The translations under genes and the position numbers were made by a program. The notes beneath the pieces were generated by a model that saw nothing but the letters and a program-made list of their open reading frames with translations, made no database searches and had not been told where the DNA came from. From NCBI RefSeq assembly GCF_012102745.1, contig NZ_JAAVSY010000005.1, forward strand, positions 62,001 to 126,000: DNA of 64,000 nucleotides, given 5' to 3'. This document shows positions 57,345 through 64,000 of the stretch, piece after piece; the stretch's first letter is position 1, and every line of letters starts with the position of its first letter. Source of the DNA: Haematospirillum sp. H4485 (GTDB lineage Bacteria > Pseudomonadota > Alphaproteobacteria > Rhodospirillales > Rhodospirillaceae).

Positions 57345-58232
57345 CTACTGGCCGCCCCCCAGAGAGTGAACGTACACAGTCAACATCTTGATGTCCTCGT
57401 CCTTCAGGCGACCGGACCATGCTGGCATAACACCATGCTTTGGCTTGGAAATCTGGGCCTGAAGGCGCTCCATGGTCATTTCCTTGCCCGGCCCGGCATA
57501 TAACCAGACACGGTTGCCCAGCGGGGGAGCTCCCATCGCCGGATTCCCGTCAGATACAGGATTGGCACCATCAGACGAATGGCAGGCCGCACAGTTCTCG
57601 GTATAGATTTTCTGTCCCGGCCCGGCGACCACCTTGCCATTGGACATATCCTTCACGTACGCAGCCACCTGCTTGATTTCATCCGTTGACAGGATGTCAC
57701 CAAAAGCCAGCATCTGCGACTGCCGGGTCTCGGGGTCACGATCATAGCGGATCCCGTGCAGCAAGGTCTGCTGGATGTCCGCAAGGGTGCCACCCCAGAT
57801 CCATTCATCATCGGCCAGGGTTGGATAGCCGACAGCACCGGCACCACCCGATTGATGGCAGCCGGCACAGTTGTCCTTGAACAACACACCACCACCGGCA
57901 ATCGCATAGGCACGCAGCGGCGGGTTGGCATAAATCTCATCGACAGAACCCGCAGCAATGGCCGACCGTTCTTTCTGATGGGCGGCGTGGGCCGCAACCA
58001 GATCCGCTTCCACTTCACGGCGGGAACTGTATTCCCAGATACCGGGCAGAAAATCCTTCCCGACCGGGAACGAGGGGTAAACGATCCAGTACCCAATCGA
58101 CCAGATAACCGTAGCGTAGAACACATACACCCACCATTTCGGGAGAGGTGTATTCAGTTCTGCGATTCCATCCCACTCATGGCCTGTTGTGTAAAGGCCC
58201 GAAATCGGGTCTTTCTCAGGGGCGCCCGCCAT
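57345..58232 (-). CDS. ccoP: Cytochrome cbb3 oxidase diheme subunit III
   Basis: The 295-residue subunit has an N-terminal membrane segment (WWVYVFYATVIWSIGYWIVY) and two heme c sites, CAGCHQ and CAACHS. It carries electrons from the bc1 complex or cytochrome c to CcoO and CcoN. The N-terminal EKDPISGLYTTGHEWDGIAELNTPLPKWW is the CcoP signature. The start at 58232 follows AAGGAG; a start at 58256 is also in frame. It overlaps ccoQ by 17 bases. Confidence 0.96.
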   Translation of the reverse strand: MAGAPEKDPISGLYTTGHEWDGIAELNTPLPKWWVYVFYATVIWSIGYWIVYPSFPVGKDFLPGIWEYSSRREVEADLVAAHAAHQKERSAIAAGSVDEIYANPPLRAYAIAGGGVLFKDNCAGCHQSGGAGAVGYPTLADDEWIWGGTLADIQQTLLHGIRYDRDPETRQSQMLAFGDILSTDEIKQVAAYVKDMSNGKVVAGPGQKIYTENCAACHSSDGANPVSDGNPAMGAPPLGNRVWLYAGPGKEMTMERLQAQISKPKHGVMPAWSGRLKDEDIKMLTVYVHSLGGGQ

Positions 58233-58401
58233 TGGTCCACTCCTTGTCCTCATCATCCCGCAAGGGAATCATCGCATTGCTGTCAAACCGGTCCCGGTTA
58301 CGCGGCCAATAGGCATAGGCAACGATTCCCATAAAGAAAACCATCAGCCACACCCCCCAAAACTGCCGGGCAAAATCGGCAATATCCTGCAGCGTTTCCA
58401 T
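58216..58401 (-). CDS. ccoQ: Cytochrome cbb3 oxidase small subunit CcoQ
   Basis: The 61-residue protein has one membrane helix (FWGVWLMVFFMGIVAYAYWP) followed by RNRDRFDSNAMIPLRDDED, the FixQ/CcoQ pattern. It stabilises the oxidase complex. It lies 9 bases after ccoO and overlaps ccoP. Confidence 0.93.
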   Translation of the reverse strand: METLQDIADFARQFWGVWLMVFFMGIVAYAYWPRNRDRFDSNAMIPLRDDEDKEWTNGGRP

Positions 58402-58410
58402 ACAGACCCT

Positions 58411-59157
58411 CTAGCGGTAGATATTCGCATCCGCCTTGCGGGCAGGATCGAACTGGGTAAAGTCGACCATGGTGCCCAGAACCTGAAGATAGGCAATCAG
58501 GGCATCGGCTTTGGTCAGGCGGGTTGGATCCCCGTCAAAGTCGCCGGTCACAGCCTTGGGATAACGCGCCAGAAGCCCTTCATGGTCGGCATCCGGATCA
58601 GCCTGGGCCCGGAAATCCTCCACCGCCTTGGCAAGGTCATCCTCGGTATAAGGAACGCCAACAATCCGCAGGGTCTTCAGGTGCGCCGCCGCATCATCAA
58701 ACGTCAGGTTCTGGCGCGCCAGATGCGGATAACCGGGCATGATTGATTCCGGCACGACATCACGCGGATTGACCAGATGACGCAGGTGCCACTCGTTTGA
58801 ATACTTTCCACCCAGGCGGGCCAGGTCAGGCCCTGTACGCTTGGACCCCCACTGGAATGGATGGTCATACTGGGACTCCGCGGCCAGGGAATAATGGCCG
58901 TAACGCTCTACCTCGTCACGGAAGGGGCGTACCTGCTGCGTATGGCAGTTATAGCACCCTTCGCTCATGTAGATGTTGCGACCCGCAAGTTCCAGCGGTG
59001 AGTAGGGACGAACCCCCTGCACCTTCTCGATGGTGGATTCCACGGAAAACAAGGGCACAACCTCGACCAGGCCACCGATGATAACCGTCAGGAAGATGCC
59101 GACCAGAAGAACAAGGACGTTTTTCTCGACCTTGCCGTGATGCTTGACAAGACTCAT
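58411..59157 (-). CDS. ccoO: Cytochrome cbb3 oxidase monoheme subunit II
   Basis: The 248-residue subunit has a single N-terminal membrane anchor ([25 protein letters not shown]) and one heme c motif in [21 protein letters not shown], with the axial methionine likely in SIMPGYPHL. It takes electrons from CcoP. The start at 59157 follows GGGGGAG. It lies 16 bases after ccoN. Confidence 0.96.
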   Translation of the reverse strand: MSLVKHHGKVEKNVLVLLVGIFLTVIIGGLVEVVPLFSVESTIEKVQGVRPYSPLELAGRNIYMSEGCYNCHTQQVRPFRDEVERYGHYSLAAESQYDHPFQWGSKRTGPDLARLGGKYSNEWHLRHLVNPRDVVPESIMPGYPHLARQNLTFDDAAAHLKTLRIVGVPYTEDDLAKAVEDFRAQADPDADHEGLLARYPKAVTGDFDGDPTRLTKADALIAYLQVLGTMVDFTQFDPARKADANIYR

Positions 59158-59173
59158 TTCTCTCCCCCCTGTC

Positions 59174-60658
59174 TCAACGCCGCACGGAGCTTGGCGCCGG
59201 AGACAGTTCCGGCATTTCATAAGGGGTTTCCTCGCGGATATCACCCTTGATGGTCCGATACATGTTCCAGGCCATGATCAGGGAACCAATGACAAACAAC
59301 AGGCCACCGGTTGCACGGATCACATAGTAGGGATGCATCGCCTCTACAGTCTCGACAAAGGAGTACTGCAGGAAGCCAAGTTCATTGTAGGCACGCCACA
59401 TCAGGCCCTGCATGATCCCGGAGACCCACATGGCAGAAATGTAGAGCACAATACCAATCGTGGCGATCCAGAAATGGTAGGAAACCAGACGCATGCTGTA
59501 AAGCGACTTGCGCCCCCACAAGACAGGGATCAGGTAGTACATGGCCCCAAAGGAGACAAACGCCACCCATCCCAATGCCCCGGAATGAACGTGGCCAACC
59601 GTCCAGTCGGTAAAGTGTGACAGCGAGTTCACGGCCTTGATGGACATCATCGGTCCTTCAAAGGTTGACATGCCGTAAAACGCCACCGACGTAACAAGGA
59701 AGCGCATGACCGGATCCGTCCGCAGTTTGTCCCACGCACCGGACAGGGTCATCATGCCGTTGATCATCCCCCCCCACGAAGGCATCCACAGGATAACCGA
59801 CATGGTCATGCCCAGGGTCTGGGTCCAGTCCGGCAGGGATGTGTAATGGAGGTGATGCGGGCCGGCCCAGATGTAGAGAAAGATCAGGGCCCAGAAGTGC
59901 ACAATCGACAGACGATAGGAATAGACCGGGCGCCCGGCACGTTTGGGCATGAAGTAATACATCATCCCCAGGAAGCCGGCTGTCAGGAAGAAACCAACCG
60001 CGTTGTGACCATACCACCACTGGATCATGGCCGATTGCACACCGGCGTACAGGGAATAAGACTTCATACCAAGGAAAGAAACCGGCACGGCCAGTCCATT
60101 CCCGAGATGCAGCATGGCCACAACAACGATGAAAGCCAGCAGGAACCAGTTGGCAACATAGATGTGCTCTTCCTGGCGCCGGATGACGGTTCCGACAAAG
60201 GCCGCCAGATACACCACCCATACAACGGTCAGAAACAGGTCAACAGGCCACTCGGGCTCGGCATACTCCTGCCCTTGGGTATAACCCAGCACATAGGACA
60301 GGGCCGCCATCACAATAAAGGCCTGATAGCCCCAGAAAATGATGTTGCCCGTGACATTCCCGCCCCAAAGCCCGGCGCGGCAGGTTCTCTGGACGATGTA
60401 AAGGGAACTGCCGATCAGGATATTTCCGCCAAAGGCAAAAATAACAGCCGACGTATGAACCGGACGCAGGCGACCGAACGTCGTCCACTCCAGATCAAGA
60501 TTCAGTAATGGATACGCCAGCTGCCAGGCAATAAAATCACCAGCACAAAAGCCGACAACACCCCAGAACATCGCCGCGACGACGAACTTGCGGATAACAT
60601 CCATATTATAGGCGGTGGCTGCCGCCGGAGCGCTGTGCGCCGTGGTCGCCTGGGTCAT
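59174..60658 (-). CDS. ccoN: Cytochrome cbb3 oxidase catalytic subunit I
   Basis: The 494-residue subunit reduces oxygen with high affinity and pumps protons. Heme and copper ligands are visible in [38 protein letters not shown] (CuB histidine and the tyrosine region), [14 protein letters not shown], and [13 protein letters not shown]. About twelve membrane helices are present. It lacks the HxxxY spacing of A-type oxidases, as expected for cbb3. The start at 60658 follows AGGAGGGG. A class II FNR promoter lies about 300 bases upstream, implying a long leader. Confidence 0.97.
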   Translation of the reverse strand: MTQATTAHSAPAAATAYNMDVIRKFVVAAMFWGVVGFCAGDFIAWQLAYPLLNLDLEWTTFGRLRPVHTSAVIFAFGGNILIGSSLYIVQRTCRAGLWGGNVTGNIIFWGYQAFIVMAALSYVLGYTQGQEYAEPEWPVDLFLTVVWVVYLAAFVGTVIRRQEEHIYVANWFLLAFIVVVAMLHLGNGLAVPVSFLGMKSYSLYAGVQSAMIQWWYGHNAVGFFLTAGFLGMMYYFMPKRAGRPVYSYRLSIVHFWALIFLYIWAGPHHLHYTSLPDWTQTLGMTMSVILWMPSWGGMINGMMTLSGAWDKLRTDPVMRFLVTSVAFYGMSTFEGPMMSIKAVNSLSHFTDWTVGHVHSGALGWVAFVSFGAMYYLIPVLWGRKSLYSMRLVSYHFWIATIGIVLYISAMWVSGIMQGLMWRAYNELGFLQYSFVETVEAMHPYYVIRATGGLLFVIGSLIMAWNMYRTIKGDIREETPYEMPELSPAPSSVRR

Positions 60659-60700
60659 GACCCCTCCTGTACCGACCAAAACAAATACCCTGTGCAAAGC

Positions 60701-60714
60701 GTCAGATATCTGAC
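60701..60714. promoter_or_regulatory. 14-base perfect palindrome in the ccoN leader
   Basis: GTCAGATATCTGAC is a perfect palindrome 43 bases upstream of the ccoN start. It could bind a second regulator or affect translation. It does not match the FNR consensus. Confidence 0.35.
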
Positions 60715-60922
60715 GAAAACCCGTAACCCCGACAACACCACGCAGAAACGCGGCACACTCTCCGCCAGGGCATACAAACACCACACTCCCCTGTTATCCG
60801 GCATCCAGACCCGGTACTTCGCCATCCTGGTACGTAATCTCGCCACAAACACGACACATACGGGAAGGCTGCAGGAGGTCTGCAAAAGATGTACACATTC
60901 CACCGGACAGATACGGGCGCGC

Positions 60923-60964
60923 ACTATGCCCCGGACATCAGGGTTCCCCATTGATCTATATCAA
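60923..60964 (-). promoter_or_regulatory. FNR-dependent promoter of ccoNOQP
   Basis: TTGATCTATATCAA at 60951-60964 is an exact FNR/FixK box. On the minus strand a CATAGT -10 element at 60923-60928 is centred 32 bases from the box centre, which puts the box at about -41.5, the class II position. Transcription would start near 60916, leaving a leader of about 258 bases before ccoN. Confidence 0.75.
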
Positions 60965-61226
60965 TTCATCAGGAATCTCAATTTTATCCTGTATGCCGGC
61001 ATGGGCATTGTGCCCACCGGACAAGCTTGCGGCTGCACTACCCTGTACAGAAACCTTCCGCACCTCACCCTCATAACGTCACACTAAACAATCATGCAGT
61101 GCCATGAACTCGACTCCGGGAGCCGGGACGTCAAGAGGGCAAGCCGGTGTCCCTATCACGCAAAGAGAGGCAAATTCAGGCCGCAGCTTGCCTTGGCGTA
61201 AAAAACAGAACCTTGTGCTACCGGCA
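60965..61226. other. Intergenic region between ccoN control region and rpmH promoter, no gene seen
   Basis: The gene-free block between ccoN and rpmH is about 700 bases. Open frames in it have no recognisable protein content. The left part holds the FNR promoter and leader and the right part the rpmH promoter; this middle part shows nothing specific. Confidence 0.5.
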
Positions 61227-61256
61227 TTGACTTTTACCCCAGTGTCCCGCTATACA
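61227..61256 (+). promoter_or_regulatory. Predicted promoter for rpmH-rnpA
   Basis: TTGACT at 61227-61232 and TATACA at 61251-61256 are 18 bases apart and lie about 105 bases before rpmH. Both elements are close to consensus, as expected for a highly expressed ribosomal protein gene. Confidence 0.6.
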
Positions 61257-61361
61257 GCCGCTTCTGTTTTGACATTCGGCCCCTGCAGGCCGTTCGCTGT
61301 TTGCCGCCGTAAAAAGGCAAGACATCCCGCGATTACACTGATTGACCGGAGTTTTTGTACC

Positions 61362-61496
61362 GTGAAGCGCACTTATCAACCCAGCAAACTGGTTCGCAAG
61401 CGCCGTCATGGCTTCCGCACCCGCATGGCCACCGTTGGCGGACGCAGGGTTCTGTCTGCCCGTCGCGCCAAGGGCCGCAAGCGTCTGAGCGCCTGA
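61362..61496 (+). CDS. rpmH: 50S ribosomal protein L34
   Basis: The 44-residue basic protein ([20 protein letters not shown] and on through [22 protein letters not shown]) is L34. The start is a GTG at 61362 behind GGAG. The longer open frame from 61104 is not real. It precedes rnpA, the standard bacterial order. Confidence 0.98.
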   Translation: MKRTYQPSKLVRKRRHGFRTRMATVGGRRVLSARRAKGRKRLSA

Positions 61497-61515
61497 TCTA
61501 CGGGGCGTCTGGTCC

Positions 61516-62103
61516 GTGCGGGCGGCAGCTGACACCTCTGTGGTGGTTAACCGCCTCAAGCGGAGACGCGATTTCCTGCGAGTCGCTGCTGAACGGCGCA
61601 AATGGGCCGTGCCTGGCCTGATTGTTCAGGCTGCTGCCATGTCGGACAGGGAAAAAAAAGAAGCCATGCGGCACTCTTCATGCCTGCCGGGCTTTTCCCT
61701 GAGTCCGGAAAATTCTGTTACCGAAGGCGCAGAAAGCGATCATACAGACACACCGCTTGGCACAACCAAGGTTTCCTTGGTCCGTGTGGGTTTTACCGTA
61801 TCCAAGAAAGTTGGAAACGCTGTAGCCCGCAACCGAGCCAGGCGGCGTCTTCGGGCTGTTGTGGATCGTGTCATGGCTGAACATGTCGAACCATGGACAG
61901 ACTACGTTATTATAGGGCGGGGAGCGACGGTTGACCGTCCCTTCGACCTTCTGGTGGCGGACCTGAAGACAACCTTGGCCCGTGTAGCCAAGATGGCCCC
62001 GGGAAGTGCAGCACTGGCGCCCCCCCGCAAGGGCGGTCGAAAGAAGCAGACCCGTACAGAAAAAGCGGCCGCCTCTGGTCCCAACAAGGCAGCAACACAA
62101 TGA
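61516..62103 (+). CDS. rnpA: Ribonuclease P protein component with internal insertion
   Basis: The 195-residue protein binds the RNase P RNA and helps mature tRNA 5' ends. It has [27 protein letters not shown] and the RNR motif [29 protein letters not shown]. Between them lie about 45 extra residues (about 42-87, [20 protein letters not shown] and on) and there is a basic C-terminal tail ([20 protein letters not shown]). Usual length is 110-130. Both flanking cores are intact, so it is an in-frame insertion rather than a frameshift. The start is a GTG at 61516. Confidence 0.93.
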   Translation: MRAAADTSVVVNRLKRRRDFLRVAAERRKWAVPGLIVQAAAMSDREKKEAMRHSSCLPGFSLSPENSVTEGAESDHTDTPLGTTKVSLVRVGFTVSKKVGNAVARNRARRRLRAVVDRVMAEHVEPWTDYVIIGRGATVDRPFDLLVADLKTTLARVAKMAPGSAALAPPRKGGRKKQTRTEKAAASGPNKAATQ

Positions 62104-62360
62104 TCGTTGCCCGTATCCTGAAGGGACTGATACGGGCCTATCGGCTTGGCATCTCCCCGTTCCTGCCCCCGACATGCCGCTACCTGCCAACCTGCTCTGC
62201 GTATGCGTACGAAGCCATAGCGCGGTTCGGTGCCATACGGGGCAGCTGGATGGCCCTGAAACGTATCCTGCGCTGCCACCCGCTGGGGGAAAGCGGATAT
62301 GACCCCGTGCCAGAGACTCTGGACACACCGCCCAAGTGCGGCCATCTTCACCGCCACTGA
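62100..62360 (+). CDS. yidD: Membrane protein insertion efficiency factor YidD
   Basis: The 86-residue protein has the YidD core [58 protein letters not shown], with the conserved cysteines of the family. It is a peripheral membrane protein that aids YidC-dependent insertion. Its ATG overlaps the rnpA stop (ATGA), and yidC follows after 36 bases. Confidence 0.96.
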   Translation: MIVARILKGLIRAYRLGISPFLPPTCRYLPTCSAYAYEAIARFGAIRGSWMALKRILRCHPLGESGYDPVPETLDTPPKCGHLHRH

Positions 62361-62396
62361 ATTTTCCGACTGGCACAACACCCGGACTACGTACAG

Positions 62397-64000
62397 ATGC
62401 CTGAACAAAAGAACTTCATTCTGGCCATGGTGCTGATGGTGGCAATTCTTGCCGGCTTTGAGTACTTTGCCCCCACGCCGCCGGCTCCTGTTCCGGTCCG
62501 GTCGGATGCGACCATCGATACCACACCCGGCCCTGTGGCGGCTGATCCGGGCATTGCGGCGCCAACAGGTCCACGCGACCGGAATGCCGTACTGGCGGAA
62601 GGTCAGCGCGTACGCATTGATACACCATCCCTCTCCGGCTCCTTGTCCCTGCATGGCGGGCGTATCGATGACCTGACCCTGAAGGCGTACCGGGAACAGG
62701 TGGATCCACACTCCGCAAATATTGTCCTGCTCAACCCCAAGGGATCAGAGCGTCCGCATTATGCCGAGTTTGGTTGGGTATCTGCCAACCCGGCAATCAA
62801 GGTACCCGGCCCCGATGCCCACTGGCGGAGCGAGGGGGGAACCCTGACGGAGAACACACCGGTAACCTTGGTATGGAAAAATGATCAGGGGCTGGTCTTC
62901 CGGCGTGTTGTCAGCGTGGACCCTGATTTTCTGTTCACGATTACCGACAGCGTCGAGAATACGGGCCCGGATGCCCTGACACTTTATCCCTACGGGCTGG
63001 TTTCCCGTGGCTATACGCCCCGCACAGAAGGATTTTACATCCTGCATGAAGGTCCCCTGGGCGTGCTGGACGGAACGCTGAAGGAGATCACGTACCAGGA
63101 TCTCCGCGATGAGCGTCATGTTGACTATCAGTCGACCGGTGGCTGGATCGGAATTACCGACAAATACTGGCTGACAGCCATTGACCTGCCCAAAGGCGAT
63201 GTGAACAAGGCACGTTTTGTCTATACCGGCGATGGGCATGACCGTTATCAGAGTGATTTCCTAGGTTCAGCCCGTACAGTAGCCCCCGGGGAAACAATCA
63301 CAACGGTGACTGACTTCTTTGCCGGAGCCAAGAAGGTGGATCTTCTGGATCGTTATGCCCGTGAAAAAGGCATCGACCGGTTTGATCTTGCCATTGATTT
63401 TGGCTGGTTCTACTTCCTGACCAAGCCGTTTTTCATCGCCATCCAGTTCCTTTACGGGTTCCTTGGCAATTTCGGGCTGGCCATTCTTGCCTTTACGGTT
63501 GCCCTGCGGCTTGTGCTGTATCCGTTGGCCAACAAGTCCTACAAGGCCATGAACCGGATGAAAATACTGCAGCCCAAGGTCAAGGAACTGCAGGAGCGGT
63601 TCCAGGACGACCGTGTGCGGATGCAGCAGGAAATGATGGCCCTGTACCGGGACGAGAAAGTCAATCCGCTGGCTGGGTGCCTGCCGATCCTGATCCAGAT
63701 TCCGATCTTTTTTGCCCTGTACAAGGTGCTGTTTGTTGCGCTGGAAATGCGTCACGCTCCCTTCTATGGCTTCATTACAGATCTGTCTGCACCGGATCCG
63801 ACCAACCTGTTCACCCTGTTTGGCCTGATCCCGTGGAACGCACCGTCATTCCTGCACCTGGGAATCCTGCCCATCATCATGGGGATCACCATGTGGTTCC
63901 AGCAGAAGCTGAATCCTGCGCCGGCTGACCCGGTCCAGGCCAAGGTCATGATGTTCCTGCCGGTTCTTTTCACCTTCATGCTGGCCGGGTTCCCTGCTGG
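62397..64000 (+). CDS. yidC: Membrane protein insertase YidC, 5' part only
   Basis: The first 534 codons are present and the gene runs off the window. It begins MPEQKNFILAMVLMVAILAGFEYFAP, a membrane anchor, followed by a large periplasmic domain (about 60-345) typical of gram-negative YidC. The conserved insertase core starts with FYFLTKPFFIAIQFLYGFLGNFGLAILAFTVALRLVLYPL and continues through KVKELQERFQDDRVRMQQEMMALYRDEKVNPLAGCLPILIQIPIFFALYKVL. It inserts proteins into the inner membrane alone or with Sec. Confidence 0.97.
   Translation, partial: MPEQKNFILAMVLMVAILAGFEYFAPTPPAPVPVRSDATIDTTPGPVAADPGIAAPTGPRDRNAVLAEGQRVRIDTPSLSGSLSLHGGRIDDLTLKAYREQVDPHSANIVLLNPKGSERPHYAEFGWVSANPAIKVPGPDAHWRSEGGTLTENTPVTLVWKNDQGLVFRRVVSVDPDFLFTITDSVENTGPDALTLYPYGLVSRGYTPRTEGFYILHEGPLGVLDGTLKEITYQDLRDERHVDYQSTGGWIGITDKYWLTAIDLPKGDVNKARFVYTGDGHDRYQSDFLGSARTVAPGETITTVTDFFAGAKKVDLLDRYAREKGIDRFDLAIDFGWFYFLTKPFFIAIQFLYGFLGNFGLAILAFTVALRLVLYPLANKSYKAMNRMKILQPKVKELQERFQDDRVRMQQEMMALYRDEKVNPLAGCLPILIQIPIFFALYKVLFVALEMRHAPFYGFITDLSAPDPTNLFTLFGLIPWNAPSFLHLGILPIIMGITMWFQQKLNPAPADPVQAKVMMFLPVLFTFMLAGFPA

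Noticed and set aside
60655-60951. 98-residue open frame in the ccoN leader
   Set aside because: It begins inside the FNR box, has no ribosome site, is rich in cysteine and arginine from high-GC reading and overlaps the ccoN start.
61104-61361. N-terminal extension of L34
   Set aside because: L34 is a 44-residue protein whose start is the GTG at 61362; the extension covers the promoter.
1-64000. CRISPR arrays, insertion sequences, prophage or toxin-antitoxin genes
   Set aside because: No regularly spaced repeats, transposase or integrase motifs, or phage genes were found; the only long direct repeat is the chemoreceptor duplication.

Overview
The window reads as a chromosomal segment of an alphaproteobacterium, most likely a Rhodospirillales (spirillum-type) heterotroph. 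The case rests on the BamF-type lipoprotein next to a paired M16 peptidase operon, a plant-type GshA, a complete ccoNOQP-ccoGHIS cytochrome cbb3 locus with an FnrN-like regulator, the rpmH-rnpA-yidD-yidC block, and several methyl-accepting chemotaxis proteins. Most of the window is GC-rich. Bases 1-5,820 are visibly richer in A+T. I see no insertion sequence, phage gene, CRISPR array or plasmid gene. Species cannot be named from this sequence.

Layout. (1) 1-5,820: a tightly coupled minus-strand operon of six surface-carbohydrate genes: methyltransferase, DegT/DnrJ aminotransferase (frameshifted), radical SAM-SPASM enzyme, methyltransferase, WbqC-like protein, glycosyltransferase. (2) 5,900-7,540: divergent argO-like exporter and argP-like regulator, the latter frameshifted near its end. 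(3) 7,550-9,353: tRNA-Ala(CGC), yggT, yggU, folD. (4) 9,385-12,201: four overlapping minus-strand genes (DUF1285, NUDIX, DUF6111-like, CCA transferase). (5) 12,268-19,061: MoxR ATPase, DUF58, DUF4159 and vWA-like membrane proteins. (6) 19,015-27,021: degenerate EAL-CBS-GGDEF protein, M32 carboxypeptidase, an unknown gene, mutL, pgi. (7) 27,157-35,054: ribF, ileS, lspA, bamF and two M16 peptidase subunits, all on the minus strand. (8) 35,179-39,872: TRIC-like channel, gloB, a methyltransferase, chorismate mutase and tyrA, the last behind a highly structured leader. (9) 39,935-49,721: two near-identical tandem chemoreceptors, ubiA, rsmE, gshA and a third chemoreceptor. (10) 49,729-60,964: panBC, then the fnr-ccoSIHG and ccoPQON genes with a perfect FNR box. 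(11) 61,227-64,000: rpmH, rnpA, yidD and the 5' part of yidC, which runs off the window.

How the genes connect. The cbb3 locus is a self-contained microaerobic respiration module: oxidase subunits, copper ATPase, assembly proteins and an oxygen-sensing regulator, with a matching operator upstream of ccoN. The chemoreceptors probably feed the motility system that places the cell at a suitable oxygen or nutrient level. The MoxR-DUF58-DUF4159-vWA block resembles the Bat/Yea-type AAA+/vWA systems, whose role is poorly defined. The most unusual local structures are the folded region ahead of tyrA, where no gene fits, and the chemoreceptor duplication with an abrupt identity boundary. Others are the RnpA internal insertion and two single-base frameshifts (aminotransferase and argP), which are either sequencing errors or early gene decay.
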